Shown piece by piece: positions 43,680 through 56,589 of a stretch of DNA of 64,000 bases (its first letter is position 1; every line of letters begins with the position of its first letter). This stretch comes from Turritopsis dohrnii (taxonomy: Eukaryota > Cnidaria > Hydrozoa > Anthoathecata > Oceaniidae): positions 124,001 through 188,000 of the forward strand of contig BQMF02000326.1 of the NCBI GenBank assembly GCA_027922465.2, in the 5' to 3' direction. The translations under genes and the position numbers were made by a program. The notes under the pieces were generated by a model. It searched no databases. It was given only the letters and a program-made list of their open reading frames with translations, and was not told where the DNA came from.

Positions 43680-46160
43680 ACCCCGTGACGAAAAAATAAA
43701 TCATAGAATCGCAACTCAAAAACATCCCAGGAGGCGTCGTTCGCCACCCATGTTCAGTATGCGTTGTGTCGCAGAATTTAACTCTTGCAAAAGTTTCTTT
43801 TCAGGCATTAATTTTTTAATTCATTTCTTACATTCAGAAAATTTAAAACAGAAACAAATAGCAACATGGCTCAGAATATATATTCATACGCAGAAGAGAA
43901 GTAACTTTAATGTAAAAATATGCAATATATAACACAGAACCGTTTACTAAGACATACAAAACCAAACATTGAATAACATTACAAAAATGATACCTTCCAA
44001 CTTTTTCTTTTGTTCAAAAGTTACTTCTGGACTGCAACCATTAATGAATTTTTGAAATGATATAGTTAGTTCTTCCCAAAACCATCAACATCATGATTAA
44101 AACCATGAGTTTCATTTCTTTATGCTTTTTTTATTATTGCCTAAAAGAATAATGTTTCAATTATAATACCGAAAAAAAAAAAGAAACAAAAAAAAAAAAG
44201 GAAATTCAAGTACGTATTTATCCTAAAAACAATAACTAAGAAGAAAAATTTACACAAAAGGTAAAAAGTCACAAATAAAATCATAAATTCAAAGTTATAT
44301 ACCTAGGCATAGTACGTAAACGATTACCATAACACAAAATATGCATAAACGCGATAAAATATAAACTTAAGAAAAATACAGCCAACAACACTTATTTTTT
44401 GTAAGATAGTTTCATTGCACAGTCATTAAGTAAGTAAATCTTAAGTAACCCTCTCGACATTATAACCCATCATGTGCTTCATTTCTATTTTAACAGATCA
44501 AAACATTAAAAAAACATATACAAAAAACCTAATCATGCTATGATGAAATCTAAAGAAAAACAAAACAAAGGAAAAGAAACTTTGAAAATGTATTAACCTT
44601 AAAAATAATAATTAAAAACACAAACGTGATGACAGAATTAGTATAGCTGAAAAATTTTTAACATATGAAAACATTCGTGGAGCCATTTTTTATTTCCAGT
44701 TCAAAGCTCCTCTCTGCTGGAAAATTCAAAACACAACAGTAAACATCCCTCTTATCCTTTATGTATCCACTAATACTAACAGTGTTTAACTAAATAGATA
44801 CTATTTTAACTTTACCTTTCAATACCAATTCACATCATCATGATAGTAAACAATATTGATCATGTTCTGTAGCCATTATCAAACACTTCTAAACTCTTTT
44901 ACTTTCTGTATTTCATACCTGTAAACAAATTAATAACACTCGATTAACTTTCCAGCATACTTTCCTATTGTAAAGACACACTTTCTCTTTGCTTTCTACT
45001 GAAATTCCAATACCATTTTTATACAGTGAAAGTCATAAAAATGCTTTCTTCGTAACTTCACTTCATAACTGTGGAGCCATTTTGAATTAAATAAAATAAG
45101 GAACAGCAACTTCGTTACCAAAACAAATCATTAACTGCTCGAGGGACATGCATCTTAATGATTTGATCGTTTTAACTCTGTTTTTACTCTCTTTTAACGC
45201 TGTATTTACTAAATCCGTTTGACTCATGTACTTACGTATATTACTTTATATCTTTTCCAAACAATTTCTCTCCGAAAAAAGAAGTATAACCATTTTCTTC
45301 ACCAATGTAAATAAACAGCATCCTTTCTGCAGCCATTTTTAAACAACTTCAACTTCATCTACACTACTCTACTGCTGCACTCCCATAACTATTTGATAAC
45401 TATAAAAAGAAATACGTAAACAGCTCGTAAAATAAAAATAGACTTTCTTCATCTCGTTCTTCGTTTCGTTTTCCTCTGAAAAAACCTATATATAAAAAAC
45501 AACATCTGTTTAAAAACTCACCTAAGCATGTGGTTATACCTGTTCTTTTATTAATCTAAAATAAAATCTAAAATACAATAACAATAAAAGTTTAACAATA
45601 AATTGATAACTAAAACGTAAACAAACATTTAAATACATTTAAATACTAACTTGTTCTTCTATTAATCAAAAATAACAGTTTTATAATAATACCTTTTGTT
45701 CGTTCGATCTTTCTGCAGCTAATTTTTAAAAACTTCACTGCACTTCTTCTGTATATCTAAATATGATTTTTCATTGTAAACAATAAAACGTTTTATAATA
45801 ATAACAATACCTTCGTGCATACAAACCTGTGTTTCTTCGTCAGTTCTTTCGTCGATTTGCTGCCTAAAACAATCAAATTTAAATTAAAATATTCGTATAC
45901 AAAAAGAAACACGTCTTCTTTGCGAAGTTTCTTGCTCACGAAATGATCGTTGACAAATTTCGAACGATTAACATTGCATTGCTCGCACTCCTCCAAAGAC
46001 GCTTTTCGGCTGATTTCCAGTGCGCAAACCAAAAATAACAAAACGGAGGAGCATATACTAATCGCGGAAAATCAAAAAAAGTGTTCTCGCCTCTACGTGG
46101 TTTTACGACAAAAAGGGAAAAAATAAGAAGGATTTGACCGTGAAAAAAAAACAAATATGT
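43680..46160. repeat. Long spacer segment S1, duplicated at 49490-51590
   Basis: Starts 'ccacccatgttcagtatgcgttgtgtc' and is AT-rich with recurring 'cagccatttttaaa' and 'cctgtaaacaaatt' phrases. It is colinear with 49490-51590 though the latter has many deletions. The last ~470 bp (45690-46160) is about 98% identical to 51070-51590. No recognised protein. Confidence 0.75.
45793..46041 (-). CDS. 82-codon ORF in S1, near-identical copy at 51220
   Basis: Encodes MLFLVCALEISRK... with CEQCNVNRSKF. The copy at 51220-51468 differs at four residues. An AG/GT-bounded segment GCAGCAAATCG...ACACAG lies inside, so the real transcript may be spliced. Unrecognised. The identity may only reflect a recent duplication. 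Confidence 0.25.
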   Translation of the reverse strand: MLFLVCALEISRKASLEECEQCNVNRSKFVNDHFVSKKLRKEDVFLFVYEYFNLNLIVLGSKSTKELTKKHRFVCTKVLLLL

Positions 46161-49100
46161 CACTCTCTAAAATAAAAGTGTGACACACAAATGCGAATTA
46201 GTATAATAAGACTAGTATCTCGCGTAAAAGTTTTTTACGGCTATAATTTCGAAAAGGATGTGTCGAAAATAGGTGATCAAAAATTAAATCACAAAATCGT
46301 GACTGGAAAGTGTTCCCATGTTGTGGAGCTCGAAAAGCTGATCAAAAAAGTGTATGGGATCGTTTCGCTACGATCAACTGTTGCAGAGATATCGTCGATC
46401 AAAGATTTTAATGACGTCATATCCGCAGTACCAAATAAAATTTAGGTCCAAATGTTGCGTCAACTCATCACCCGTATCGCAGACCCCAAAAAACGTCAGT
46501 TATCCTTATTGGTTCTCGAGATATTTCCCCAAAAACGTCGCATTCGATTGGGGATGCAATGCAATGGTTGCCCGTGATCATGAAGACATCTGACGTCAAA
46601 TGCCACGTGCTATTATACTAATCGTGAATGTGTCTTGCGTGGTCGAACTGCCGCTATATGACCACGATTAAGAAGATTTTGACCATTAAAAAAACAAAAA
46701 CAAAACACTCTCTAAGTTGAATGTGTTACACACATTGCGAATTAGTATATACTAGTATCCCGGGTAAAAACTTTTTACCGAACTTAACTTCGAAAACATT
46801 AAGTCAAATCCACCATTCCCGTGTACATACCCCGTGACGAAAAAATAAATCATAGAATCGCAACTCAAAAGTGTATCCATGTTGTAGAGCTCGAAAAGCT
46901 GATCAAAAAAGTGTATGGGATCGTTTCGCTACGATCAACCGTTGCAGAGATATCGCTGATGAAAGATTTCGATGACGTCATATCCGCAGTACCAAATAAA
47001 ATTTAGGCCCAAATGATGCGTCACCCCATCACACCCGTATCGCTGACCCCCAAAAACGTCAGTTATCCCTATTGGTTCTTGAGATATTTCCCCAAAAACG
47101 TCGCGTTCGATTGGGGATGCAATGTAATGATTCCCCGTGATCATAAAAAACTGACATCAGATGCCACGTGCTTTTGGAATAATCGTGAAAAAAGTGTCTC
47201 TCGAATCTACGTGGTTTTACGCGCACATAAAGAGGGCGATGACCGTAAAAATTAAATAAATATATCACTCTCTAAAATAAAAGTGGTATGCACAATCGCG
47301 GATTATTATAATAAGACTAGTATCCCGGGTAAAACCTTTTTACCGAACTTATCTTCGAAAACATTAGGTCAAATCAACCATTCCAAATCCGCAGTACCAA
47401 ATGAAATTCGGGGCCAAATGTTGCGTCTCCCGTTCACTGGTATCGCGGACCCTAAAAGACGTCAGTTATCCCTATTGGTTCTCGAGATATTTCCCCAAAA
47501 ACGTCGCGTTCGATTGGGGCTGCAATGCAATGATTCCCCGTGATTTTAAAAAAAACTGACGTCAAATGATGCCACGTGCTTTTGGAATGATCGTGAAAAA
47601 AGTGTCTCTCGCATCTACGTGGTTTTACGCGCACATAAGAGGACGATGACCGTAAATTTAAACTAAATATATCACTTTCTAAAATAAAAGTGGTATGCAC
47701 AACGCGGATTATTATATAGACTAGTATCCCGGGTAAAAACTTTTTACCGAACTTAACTTCGAAAACATTAATTCAAATCCACCATTCCCGTGTACAAACC
47801 CCGTGACGAAAAAATAAATCATAGAATCGCAACTCAAAAGTGTATCCATGTTGTAGAGCTCGAAAAACTGATCAAAAAAGTGTATGGGATCGTTTCGCTA
47901 CAAACAACCATTGCAGAGATATGGTCGATCAAAGGTTTTGATGACCTCATATCCGCAGTACCAAATAAAATTTAGGCCCAAATGATGCGTCACCCCATCA
48001 CCCGTATCGCTGAACCCAAAAAACGCCAGTTATCCCTATTGGTTCTTGAGATATTTCCCCAAAAACGTCGCGTTCGATTGGGGATGCAATGCAATGATTC
48101 CCCGTGATCATAAAAAATTGACGTCAAATGATGCCACGTGCTTTTGGAATGATCGTGAAAAAAGTGTCTCTCGCATCTACGTGGTTTTACGCGCACATAA
48201 GAGGACGATGACCGTAAAAATTAAACAAATATGTCACTCTCTAAAATAAAAGTGTGACACACAATTGCGAATTAGTATAATAAGATAGTATCCCGGGTAA
48301 AAACTTTTTACCGAACTTATCTTCGAAAACATTCGGTCAAATCCACCATTCCCGTGTACGTACCCCGTGACGAAAAAATAAATCATGGAATCGCAACTCA
48401 AGAGTGTACCCATGTTGTAGAGCCTGAAAAACTGATCAAAAAAGTGTATGGGATCGTTTCGCTACGACCAACCATTGCAGAGATATCCTTGATCAAAGAC
48501 TTTGATGACGTCATTTTCGCAGTACGAAATATAATTTAGACCCAAATGTTGCGTCACCCACTCGCCCGTATCGCAGACCCTAAAAAACGTCAGTTATCCC
48601 TATTGGTTCTCGAGATATTTCCCCAAAAACGTCATGTTCGATTGGGGATGCAATGCAATGATTCCCCGTGATCATCATAAAAAAACTGACGTCAAATGAT
48701 GCCACGTGCTTTTGGAATGATCGTGAAAAAAGTGTCTCTCGCTTCTACGTGGTTTTACGGGCACATAAGAGGACAATGACCATAAAAATTAAACAAATAT
48801 ATCACTCTCTAAAATAAAAGTGGTATGCACAACGCGAATTAGTATATATAGACTAGTATCCCGGGTAAAAACTTTTTACCGAACTTTACTTCGAAAAGAT
48901 TAGGTCAAATCCATTATTTCCGTGTACGTACCCCGTGACGAAAAAATAAATCATAGAATCGCAACTCAAAAGTGTACCCATGTTGTAGAGCTCTAAAAAC
49001 TGATCAAAAAAATGCATGGGATCGTTTCGCTACGATCAACCGTTGCACAGATATCGTCAATCAAAGATATTGATGACGTCATAGCCGCAGTACCAAATAA

Positions 49101-49490
49101 AATTTGGGCCCAAATGTTGTGTCACCCGGTCACCCGTATCGCGGACCCTAAAAAACGTCAGTTTTCCCTATTGGTTCTCGAGATATTTCCCCAAAAACGT
49201 CGCGTTCGATTGGGGATGCAATGCAATGATCCCCCGTGATCATAAAAAAAACTGACGTCAAATGATGCCACGTGCTTTTGAAATAATCGTGAAAAAGTGT
49301 CTCTCGCTCTACGTGGTTTTACGCGCACGTAAGAGAACGATGACCGTAAATTAAAACTAAATATATCACTCTCTAAAATAAAAGTGTGACACATAAATGC
49401 GAATAAGTATAATAAGACTAGTATCCCGGGTAAAACCTTTTTACCGAACTTAACTTTGAAAACATTAGGTCAAATCTGTCATTAATGTGG
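46160..49490. repeat. Tandem array of ~565-bp units (about six)
   Basis: The 'actagtatcccgggtaaaa' landmark occurs at about 46200, 46740, 47310, 47710, 48270, 48840 and 49405. Spacing is 540-570 bp except for one 403-bp deletion unit. Each full unit holds a plus-strand ORF of 61 codons (HVVELEKLIKKVYGIVSL...) ending NKI-stop at the same place, plus one or two TGACGTCA palindromes and a CCACGTG box. A satellite of TE origin is likely. Protein coding is doubtful. Confidence 0.9.
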
Positions 49491-51590
49491 TACGTACGCG
49501 TCACTCGCCACCCATGTTCAGTATGCGTTGTGTCACAGAATTTAACTCGTGTAAAAGTTTCTTTTCAGGCATTAATTTGTTATTACCTTCAGAAGATTAA
49601 AAACAGAAACAAATAGCAACATGGCTCAGAATAATATATTTATACGCAGAAGAGAAGTAACTTTAATGTAAAAAAAATGGCAATATATAACACAGAACTG
49701 TTTACCCAGACATACGAAACCAAACATTGAATAACATTACAAAATGTGAATTGAAAACAAATTGATACCTTCCAACTGTGTTTCTTTCGTGTGGAAGTTA
49801 CATTATACAGCAACCATTAATGAATTTTTGAAATGATATATAGTCTGTTCTTCCCAAAACCATCAACGTCATGATTAAAACCATGAGTTTCATTTCTTTA
49901 TGCTTTTTTTTTATTATTACCTAAAAAATTAATACTTGAATTGTAATACCGAAAACCTAATCATGCTATAAGAATATTGAAATAAACAACAAAGTTATAT
50001 ACCCAGGTACGTAAACGATTACCATAACACAAAATAATGCATAAACATTTCATTGCACAGTAATAACTAATGAACTTCTTAAATACATAATCCATTCACA
50101 TCTACCTTATGAATAATAATTAAAAACACAAACGTAATGACAGAATTTATATATCTAAAGAGTTTATAAAAAATTGAAAACAACCACATTTTTAATCTGA
50201 GTTAAAATCTCCTCTGGCTAATTCACAACAGTTAAACAACCCTTTATTCTTATTTATCCAGCATACCAACTGTGTTATAACTAAATAGATTTATACTATT
50301 TTAACTTTAGCTGAACTTCAAACAAAATGGGATACCTTTCACTGCCAATTCACATGTTAGTAAACTAAACAGCATTGATCATCTTCTGTAGACATTTTCA
50401 AACACTTCTAAACTCTTTACTTCTATATTCATACCTGTAAACAAATTACTAATACTTTATTTACTTTCCAGCACAAACATACATAGGTATTTATAAAACA
50501 TTTTCGCTACCATTTTTTTAAGTGAAATACATAAAACTGCTCTCTTCGTTTGGAAAAACTGCTAAACTTTCTGTATTTTCCAGTAGATTTTGTACTTTTT
50601 GGCAGGCAGACAAAAGCATCAAGCATCGATATAAATTAGATACAATAGATACAATCAGACAGCATAACACATTCCCCACTTCCACAGCGTCATGAGAAAT
50701 AAAAACATTCATAGCTGTAGGACCATTTTTAATGTAATAATAGCGCGCGTTACCAAAACAAATTTCTCTCGGCTTCCTTTTCATCCAACAGCATATACAC
50801 ATACTAAACGACAGAATAACTGAGACATCCACTCAAAGCTAAATCAATTAATCTTTCAAAACTAAATTAAAACCATTCCTTACTGTGTAAATAAACATGA
50901 AACTGCATTTCTCCACTGCACTTTCTTCTGTATAGCGATATTTGATAACTAAAACGTAAACAAACATTTAAAAACCTGTTCTTTTATTAATCTAAAATAT
51001 TAAACAATAAAAGTCTTATCGTTCTGCACAGCCAATTTTTCAAAACTTCACTGCACTTCTTCTGTATAAAAGTTTTATAATAATACCTTTTGTTCGTTCG
51101 ATCTTTCTGCAGCTAATTTTTAAAAACTTCACTGCACTTCTTCTGTATATCTAAATATGATTTTTCATTGTAAACAAACAACTAACTCACTTACACGTGC
51201 TACCCGATAATAAAACGTTTTAAAATAATAACAATACCTTCGTGCATACAAACCTGTGTTTCTTCGTCAGTTCTTTCGTCGATTTGCTGCCTAAAACAAT
51301 CAAATTTGAATTAAAATATTCGTATACAAAAAGAAACACGTCTTCTTCGCGAAGTTTCTTGCTCACGAAATGATCGTTGACAAATTTCGAACGATTAACA
51401 TTGCATTGCTCGCACTCCTCCAAAGACGTTTTTCGGCTGATTTCCAGTGCGCAAACCAAAAATAACAAAACGGAGGAGCATATACTAATCGCGGAAAATC
51501 AAAAAAAGTGTTCTTGCCTCTACGTGGTTTTACGACAAAAAGGGAAAAAATAAGAAGGATTTGACCGTGAAAAAAAAACAAATATGTCAC
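49490..51590. repeat. Long spacer segment S2 (copy of S1)
   Basis: Colinear with 43680-46160. It includes a minus-strand 82-codon ORF at 51220-51468, matching the one in S1. Repetition of array-spacer-array gives a higher-order period of about 5.4-5.8 kb. Confidence 0.75.
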
Positions 51591-51905
51591 TCTCTAAAAT
51601 AAAAGTGTGACACACAATCGCGAATTAGTATAACAAGATAGTATCTCGCGTAAAAGTTTTTTACGGCTATAATTTCGAAAAAGATGTGTCGAAAATAGGT
51701 GACAAAAACTTAAATCACAAAATCGTGACTGGAAAGTGTTGTCATGTTGTAGAGCTCGAAAAGCTGATCAAAAAAGTGTATGGGATCGTTTCGCTACGAT
51801 CAACCGTTGCAGAGATATCGTCGATCAAAGGTTTTGATGACGTCATAGCCGCAGTACCGAATAAAATTTAGGCCCAAATGTTGCGTCAGCCCGTCACCCG
51901 TATAT
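51590..51905. repeat. Single forward unit of the satellite
   Basis: Same start as the unit at 46160 ('ctcgcgtaaaagttttttacggc') and the same ORF to 51871. It stops at 51900, where the inverted boundary module ('ggctagtctat...gttctccgtttgtctgtc') begins. Confidence 0.85.
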
Positions 51906-51969
51906 AGGCTAGTCTATGTAGAAACAGCCGGTTCTCCGTTTGTCTGTCGCGCAAAATGGTAGATTAAAT

Positions 51970-51976
51970 TGTAGAG

Positions 51977-52008
<32 letters not shown>

Positions 52009-52136
52009 GTTAAATATTTGTTATGGCTATACAATAAACACCATCCAGACAAAAAACTCGCAGTTACTGCATAAAATACAGTTCATCTAACAATTTGAGG
52101 CCATCCCATATATGGTAAAGTAACTGTAGAGTGATT
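51970..52136 (-). mobile_element. Small poly(A) retrocopy with 12-bp target duplication
   Basis: TGTAGAGTGATT occurs at 51970-51981 and 52125-52136. Between them is a T run (51982-52008) and 116 bp of unique sequence. On the minus strand this is a ~116-nt RNA copy followed by a poly(A) tail, inserted with a target duplication in the LINE-machinery manner. The source RNA is not recognised, and no tRNA-type A/B boxes are evident. Confidence 0.8.
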
Positions 52137-52189
52137 ATTTTATTTTATTTTATTTTATTTCGTGCGACGTCAGTGTGAAACCACCCTAT

Positions 52190-54260
52190 TGAGACCCAAA
52201 TAGAACGTGACGTTTAGGGAAAATTATCTGGGTAACCAATGGGGTCAACTGACGTTCTTTGGGGTCTGCGATACAGGCGATGGGCTGACGACAAATTTTG
52301 GTCTAACTTTTGAGGGGACGGGGCTTTATGACGTCATCAATATTTTTGGTCAACGATATCTCCGTAACGGTTGGTTGCAACGGAACGATCCCATACATTT
52401 TTTTGATCAGCTTTTCGAGCTCTACAACATAGGTACACTTTCAGTTGCCAATTCCATAATTTTATTTTTCCTGAAGTCAACGCAGGCTAAACATGGGCGG
52501 CGAGTGACGCCACCTTGGTGGCTAGTCTATATATTAATAACCGATTCTCTGTCTGTCTGACACGCAAAATGGTAGATTGGGCTACGAGAGAGATTAGTTC
52601 ATTTCTGGTACGCGACGTCAGTTTGAAGTCAATGCATTGCATTCCCAATCGAACACAACATTTAGGGAAAATTATCTCGGTAACCAATAGGGATAACTGA
52701 TGTTTTTGGGGGTCCTCGATACAGGCAATGGAGTGACGCAAAGTTTGGGTCGAATTATTTAAAGGGATGGGTCTGTGACTTCATCAAAACTTTTGATCTA
52801 CCATATCTCTGTAACGGTTGGTCGTAGTATCCTATACATTATTTTGATCAGTTTTTCGAGCTCTACAACATGGGTACACTTATCATACCAATTCCTAAAT
52901 TTTATTTTTCCTGAACTCTACGCAGGCTGAACCATGGACGACGAACGACGCCGCCTTGGCGCCTATATATTAATAGCCGACTCTCTGTCTGCTTGTTGGT
53001 CTGTCACGCAAAATGGTAGATTGAGTTGTAACAGTGATTATTTGATTTGATTTTGTGCGACGTCAGTGTGAAACCATTGTATTGAGGCCCTAATGGAATG
53101 CGACGGTTAGGGAAAATTTTCTCTGTAACCAGTTAGGGACATTCGTAAACTCGACGTGCCTGTTACACGAAAAAAATCAATTACTTGTGGGAATTTTTTA
53201 AAAACTGTCTACTAAAACGGTACTTCAGACATTTAAAGCCTTTGTTGTATCAAAAAAAACATCATTACTTTCCACGCTTACTTCAAGTATTCATATGAAG
53301 TTTCAAAGGACTTTGTAGGGAAAAATTCAGAAACAACTCTACTAAGTTGTATACAATTCCCTACAAATCTATAGAAAAGTAGTTTCGTGTAAACGGAACA
53401 TGATTTTTCCGAATCCCGCTAATAGCGATAACTGACGTTTTTTGGGCTCCACGATATTGGCCATGGGGTGATTTAGGCAAAATGTTTGGGGACGGTTTTC
53501 TATGACGTCATCAAAACTTTTGATCGACGATATGTTCGAAACGGTTTGTCATAGACATATGATCCTATACATTTTCTTGCTCAGAATCTCGAGCTCTACA
53601 AGATGGTAACACTTTCCACTGTCAATTCCTTAATTCCATTTTTCGTGAACCAAACGAAGGCTGACGAAGGACATGGGCGGCTATTTTATTTTATTTATAA
53701 TCTACTTATACTAATTCGCAATGTGTGTAAAACATTTAACTTAGAGAGTGTTTTGTTTTTGTTTTTTTAATGGTCAAAATCTTCTTAATTGTGGTCATAT
53801 AGCGGCAGTCCGGCCACGCAAGACACATTCACGATTAGTATAATAGCACGTGGCATCATTTGACGTCAGATGTTTTATGTTTTATGCATCCCCAATCGAA
53901 CGCGACGTTTTTCGGGGAAATATCTTGAGAACCAATAGGGATAACTGACGTTTTTTGGGTTCAGCGATACGGGTGATGGGGTGACGCATCATTTGGGCCT
54001 AAATTTTATTTGGTACTGCGGATATGACGTCATCACAATCTTTGACCGATGATATCTCTGCAACGGTTGGTCGTAGCGAAACGATCCCATACATTTTTTT
54101 GCTCAGTTTTTCAAGCTCTACAACACGGGTACACTTTTGAGTTGCGATTCCATGATTTATTTTTTCGTCACGGGGTACATACACGGGAACGCGTCGTATT
54201 TCTGCAGATTCCTTTCGAAATTAGAGTCGTAAAAAACTTTTAGGCGAGATACTAGTCTAT
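52190..54260. repeat. Inverted satellite units and boundary modules
   Basis: Units related to the 565-bp family in reverse orientation at about 52190-52500, 52530-52965, 53400-53690 and 53700-54260. They are separated by 'ctatatattaata(a/g)ccgattctctgtctg' modules with GCCGCCTTGGCG-type hairpins. The stretch 53110-53400 is unrelated AT-rich DNA. No coding recognised. Confidence 0.75.
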
Positions 54261-54429
54261 ATATACTAATCCTCGTTGTGCATACCACTTTTATTTTAGA
54301 GAGTGTTTTGTTTTTGTTTTTTTAATGGTCAAAATCTTCTTAATCGTGGTCATATAGCTGCAGTTAGACAAAAAATAAAATTAAGGAGTTAGCAATAATA
54401 AGTATACTCATGTTTTAGAGCTCTGAAAA

Positions 54430-55040
54430 CTGATCAAAAAAAGGTCACATTCGATGGGGATGCAATGCAGTGGTTTTGAACTGGCGTCGGGCACAAGAAA
54501 AGAAATAATGTCTCTCACAACTCAATCTACTATTTTGCGTGAAAAACAGACAGACAAACAAACAGACAGAGAATCGGCATTTAATATATAGACTAGCCGA
54601 AAAGGTTTCGTCACTCGCCACCCATATGTTTAGCATTTGTCCAGTTAACGAAAAATAAAATGAAGAATTGGCAGTGATACGTGTGTCCATATTGTAGAGC
54701 TCGAAAAACTTATCAAAAAAATGTATGGTATCGTTCAGCTACGACCAACCGTTACAGAGATATCGTTGATCAAATATTTTGATGAAGTCGCAGAGACCCT
54801 CCCCCTAAAAAATTCGACCCAAATTTTTCGTCATACTATCGCCTGTAACGTCAGTTATCCCTATTGGTCGCCGAGATTATTTTTCCTAAACGTCGCGTTT
54901 TATTTGGGTCTCCATGGGATGGCTTGACACTGATGTCTCGCAAAAAAGATAAGAAACAACTTCTCTCACAACCAAACCTACCATTTTGCGTGACAGACAA
55001 ACAGACAGACAGACGGCCATTAATTTATAGACTCGCCGGC
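54430..55040. repeat. Partial forward satellite units with boundary modules
   Basis: Contains 'acagacagagaatcggcatttaatatatagactag' at 54555-54600, then a degenerate unit (54650-54960), then a second module (54975-55040). Confidence 0.7.
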
Positions 55041-55249
55041 CATGCTCAGCCTGCGTTGTGTCACCACCTGCTCCAAATTATTGCACTTAAAACCAGCAAT
55101 AGGACTTCTTTTGCTGCTGGCTTTATCGCTTAATAAAGCTCGTTTACACGTAAAGAGAAATACGTTCCTGGTGTTTCAAATCTTGCATTTTCTTCACTCA
55201 GCCGTTTCTTGCTTTACACAATGCATTCAGAACGTGAAATTCACGTGTT

Positions 55250-55935
55250 TTTTATTTACGATTTTAAACCAACAAATATCAGTTTAACAATACACTCAAA
55301 ACGCAGAGAGAAAAAACTTTTCAACTTATTATTAGCTTTTGTTTTACGCGCTTTAACATGGGTGCTGTCAGAAGTAGGTGAAAAAATGGTTTTTCTTAAA
55401 AAGATCACACGGGAGGAGAAAAAAATGCACGTGCTAAATGAATTAATAAAAAACGTTCGATCAGATTGAAATAGATTAAAAGAAATCGATTAAAAGAAAT
55501 TAAGACAACTATTAAGACAAAAGCAAAAAAATATTTTGTTTGATGATACTCTTTTTTTTACCTATCGGTTTTTAAACATTTTGATTGCTCGAGAAAAAGT
55601 TCACCCGTCTCAGACAGTCAGGCAAGCGTTAGGATACGCTGGCAAACCGAACATGCTCCCACTTTCTGCCACTGCTGCTTTTTGTCCAAAATGTTTAATC
55701 AGTTAGTTTCTTTGTATTTAGTTGATGTACTGTCTTCAAAACTAACAATAATTTTACAAACAAAACGTTATCTCTATTGGTTCACCAGCCAAAAAAAGTC
55801 ACGTTCGATTGGGGTTGCAATGAATTCGTTTTGAACTCACGTCGCACACAAAAAAAGAAATAATTTCGCTCACAACTCAATCTACCATTTTTCGTGACTT
55901 ACAAAAAAACAAACAAACGGAGAATCGGCTATTAA
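55250..55935. repeat. Repeat Y, left copy
   Basis: Colinear with 61310-61990: 'cgtagagagaaaaaac', 'aacatgggtgct', 'cccgtctcagacagtcaggcaagcg', 'tgctcccactttctgccactgctgc'. It ends in the 'ggagaatcggctattaa' module. Short ORFs are present but not conserved in frame. Confidence 0.8.
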
Positions 55936-55942
55936 TAGACAA

Positions 55943-56166
55943 GAGACTGTGCAGCCGTTAATAGAACAGTTATCACCAGGCATGTTGATAATCTTTTGGG
56001 ATATCTTCAACACAAAATCCAAATTACACACACATGTTCACGCAAAATGTGCAATTTTTGAAAATCTATGCACGAAGAAGACTGACCTCCAGTTAAGAGT
56101 AGCGAACAATAGCAAAAACAATAACACGCTTTGAGTGGCCAGACTATCTCTTTTCTTATGACTATG
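55943..56166 (-). mobile_element. Solo right end of a P element
   Basis: Matches 60929-61151: it contains the MPGDNCSIYGCTVS start of the THAP exon (minus strand), leader sequence and the CATAGTCATAAGAAAAG terminus. The flank after it (56167-56395) also matches the flank after P copy B (61152-61380), so terminus and flank were duplicated together. Confidence 0.85.
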
Positions 56167-56589
56167 AATAAACCTCATATTTCCTTAAAAACGGCTCGTA
56201 CAACTTGTGTTCAGCCAGAGGCAGATTCAAAATCAAATAACAAATATCAGTTTAAACAAATGGTTCCAAAAAACCCAAATTTCGTCCCAAACGATGTGCT
56301 ATTTATTTACTTTTTAAAACCAATCGTTGTTTACTTTAACATTTACACTCAAAACGTAGAGAGAAAAAACTTGAACTTATTATTAGAATCGGCTATTAAT
56401 ATAAAGACTAGCCGCCAAGGCGGCGTCGCTCGCCGCCCATGTGCACCTGCTCTGTGTCACCCCGGAGACCCCAATAAACCATAGTCACAAGAAAGAGATA
56501 GTCTGGTGATACGGCCCGACAGAATTGTTTTTCCGATTATGTTTGTTTTCTTCTTACGGACTGAGCGTGCATGCACTCTGTTTTCCAAA

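Noticed and set aside
47452..47700. Minus-strand ORFs in the satellite, including the YVRVKPRR-type ones
   Set aside because: Shadows of the same repeat. They end at different stops in different units.
46206..48539. Repeated 61-codon ORFs as genes
   Set aside because: They recur because the satellite unit recurs. There is no start context or outside similarity, and frames on the other strand are equally open.
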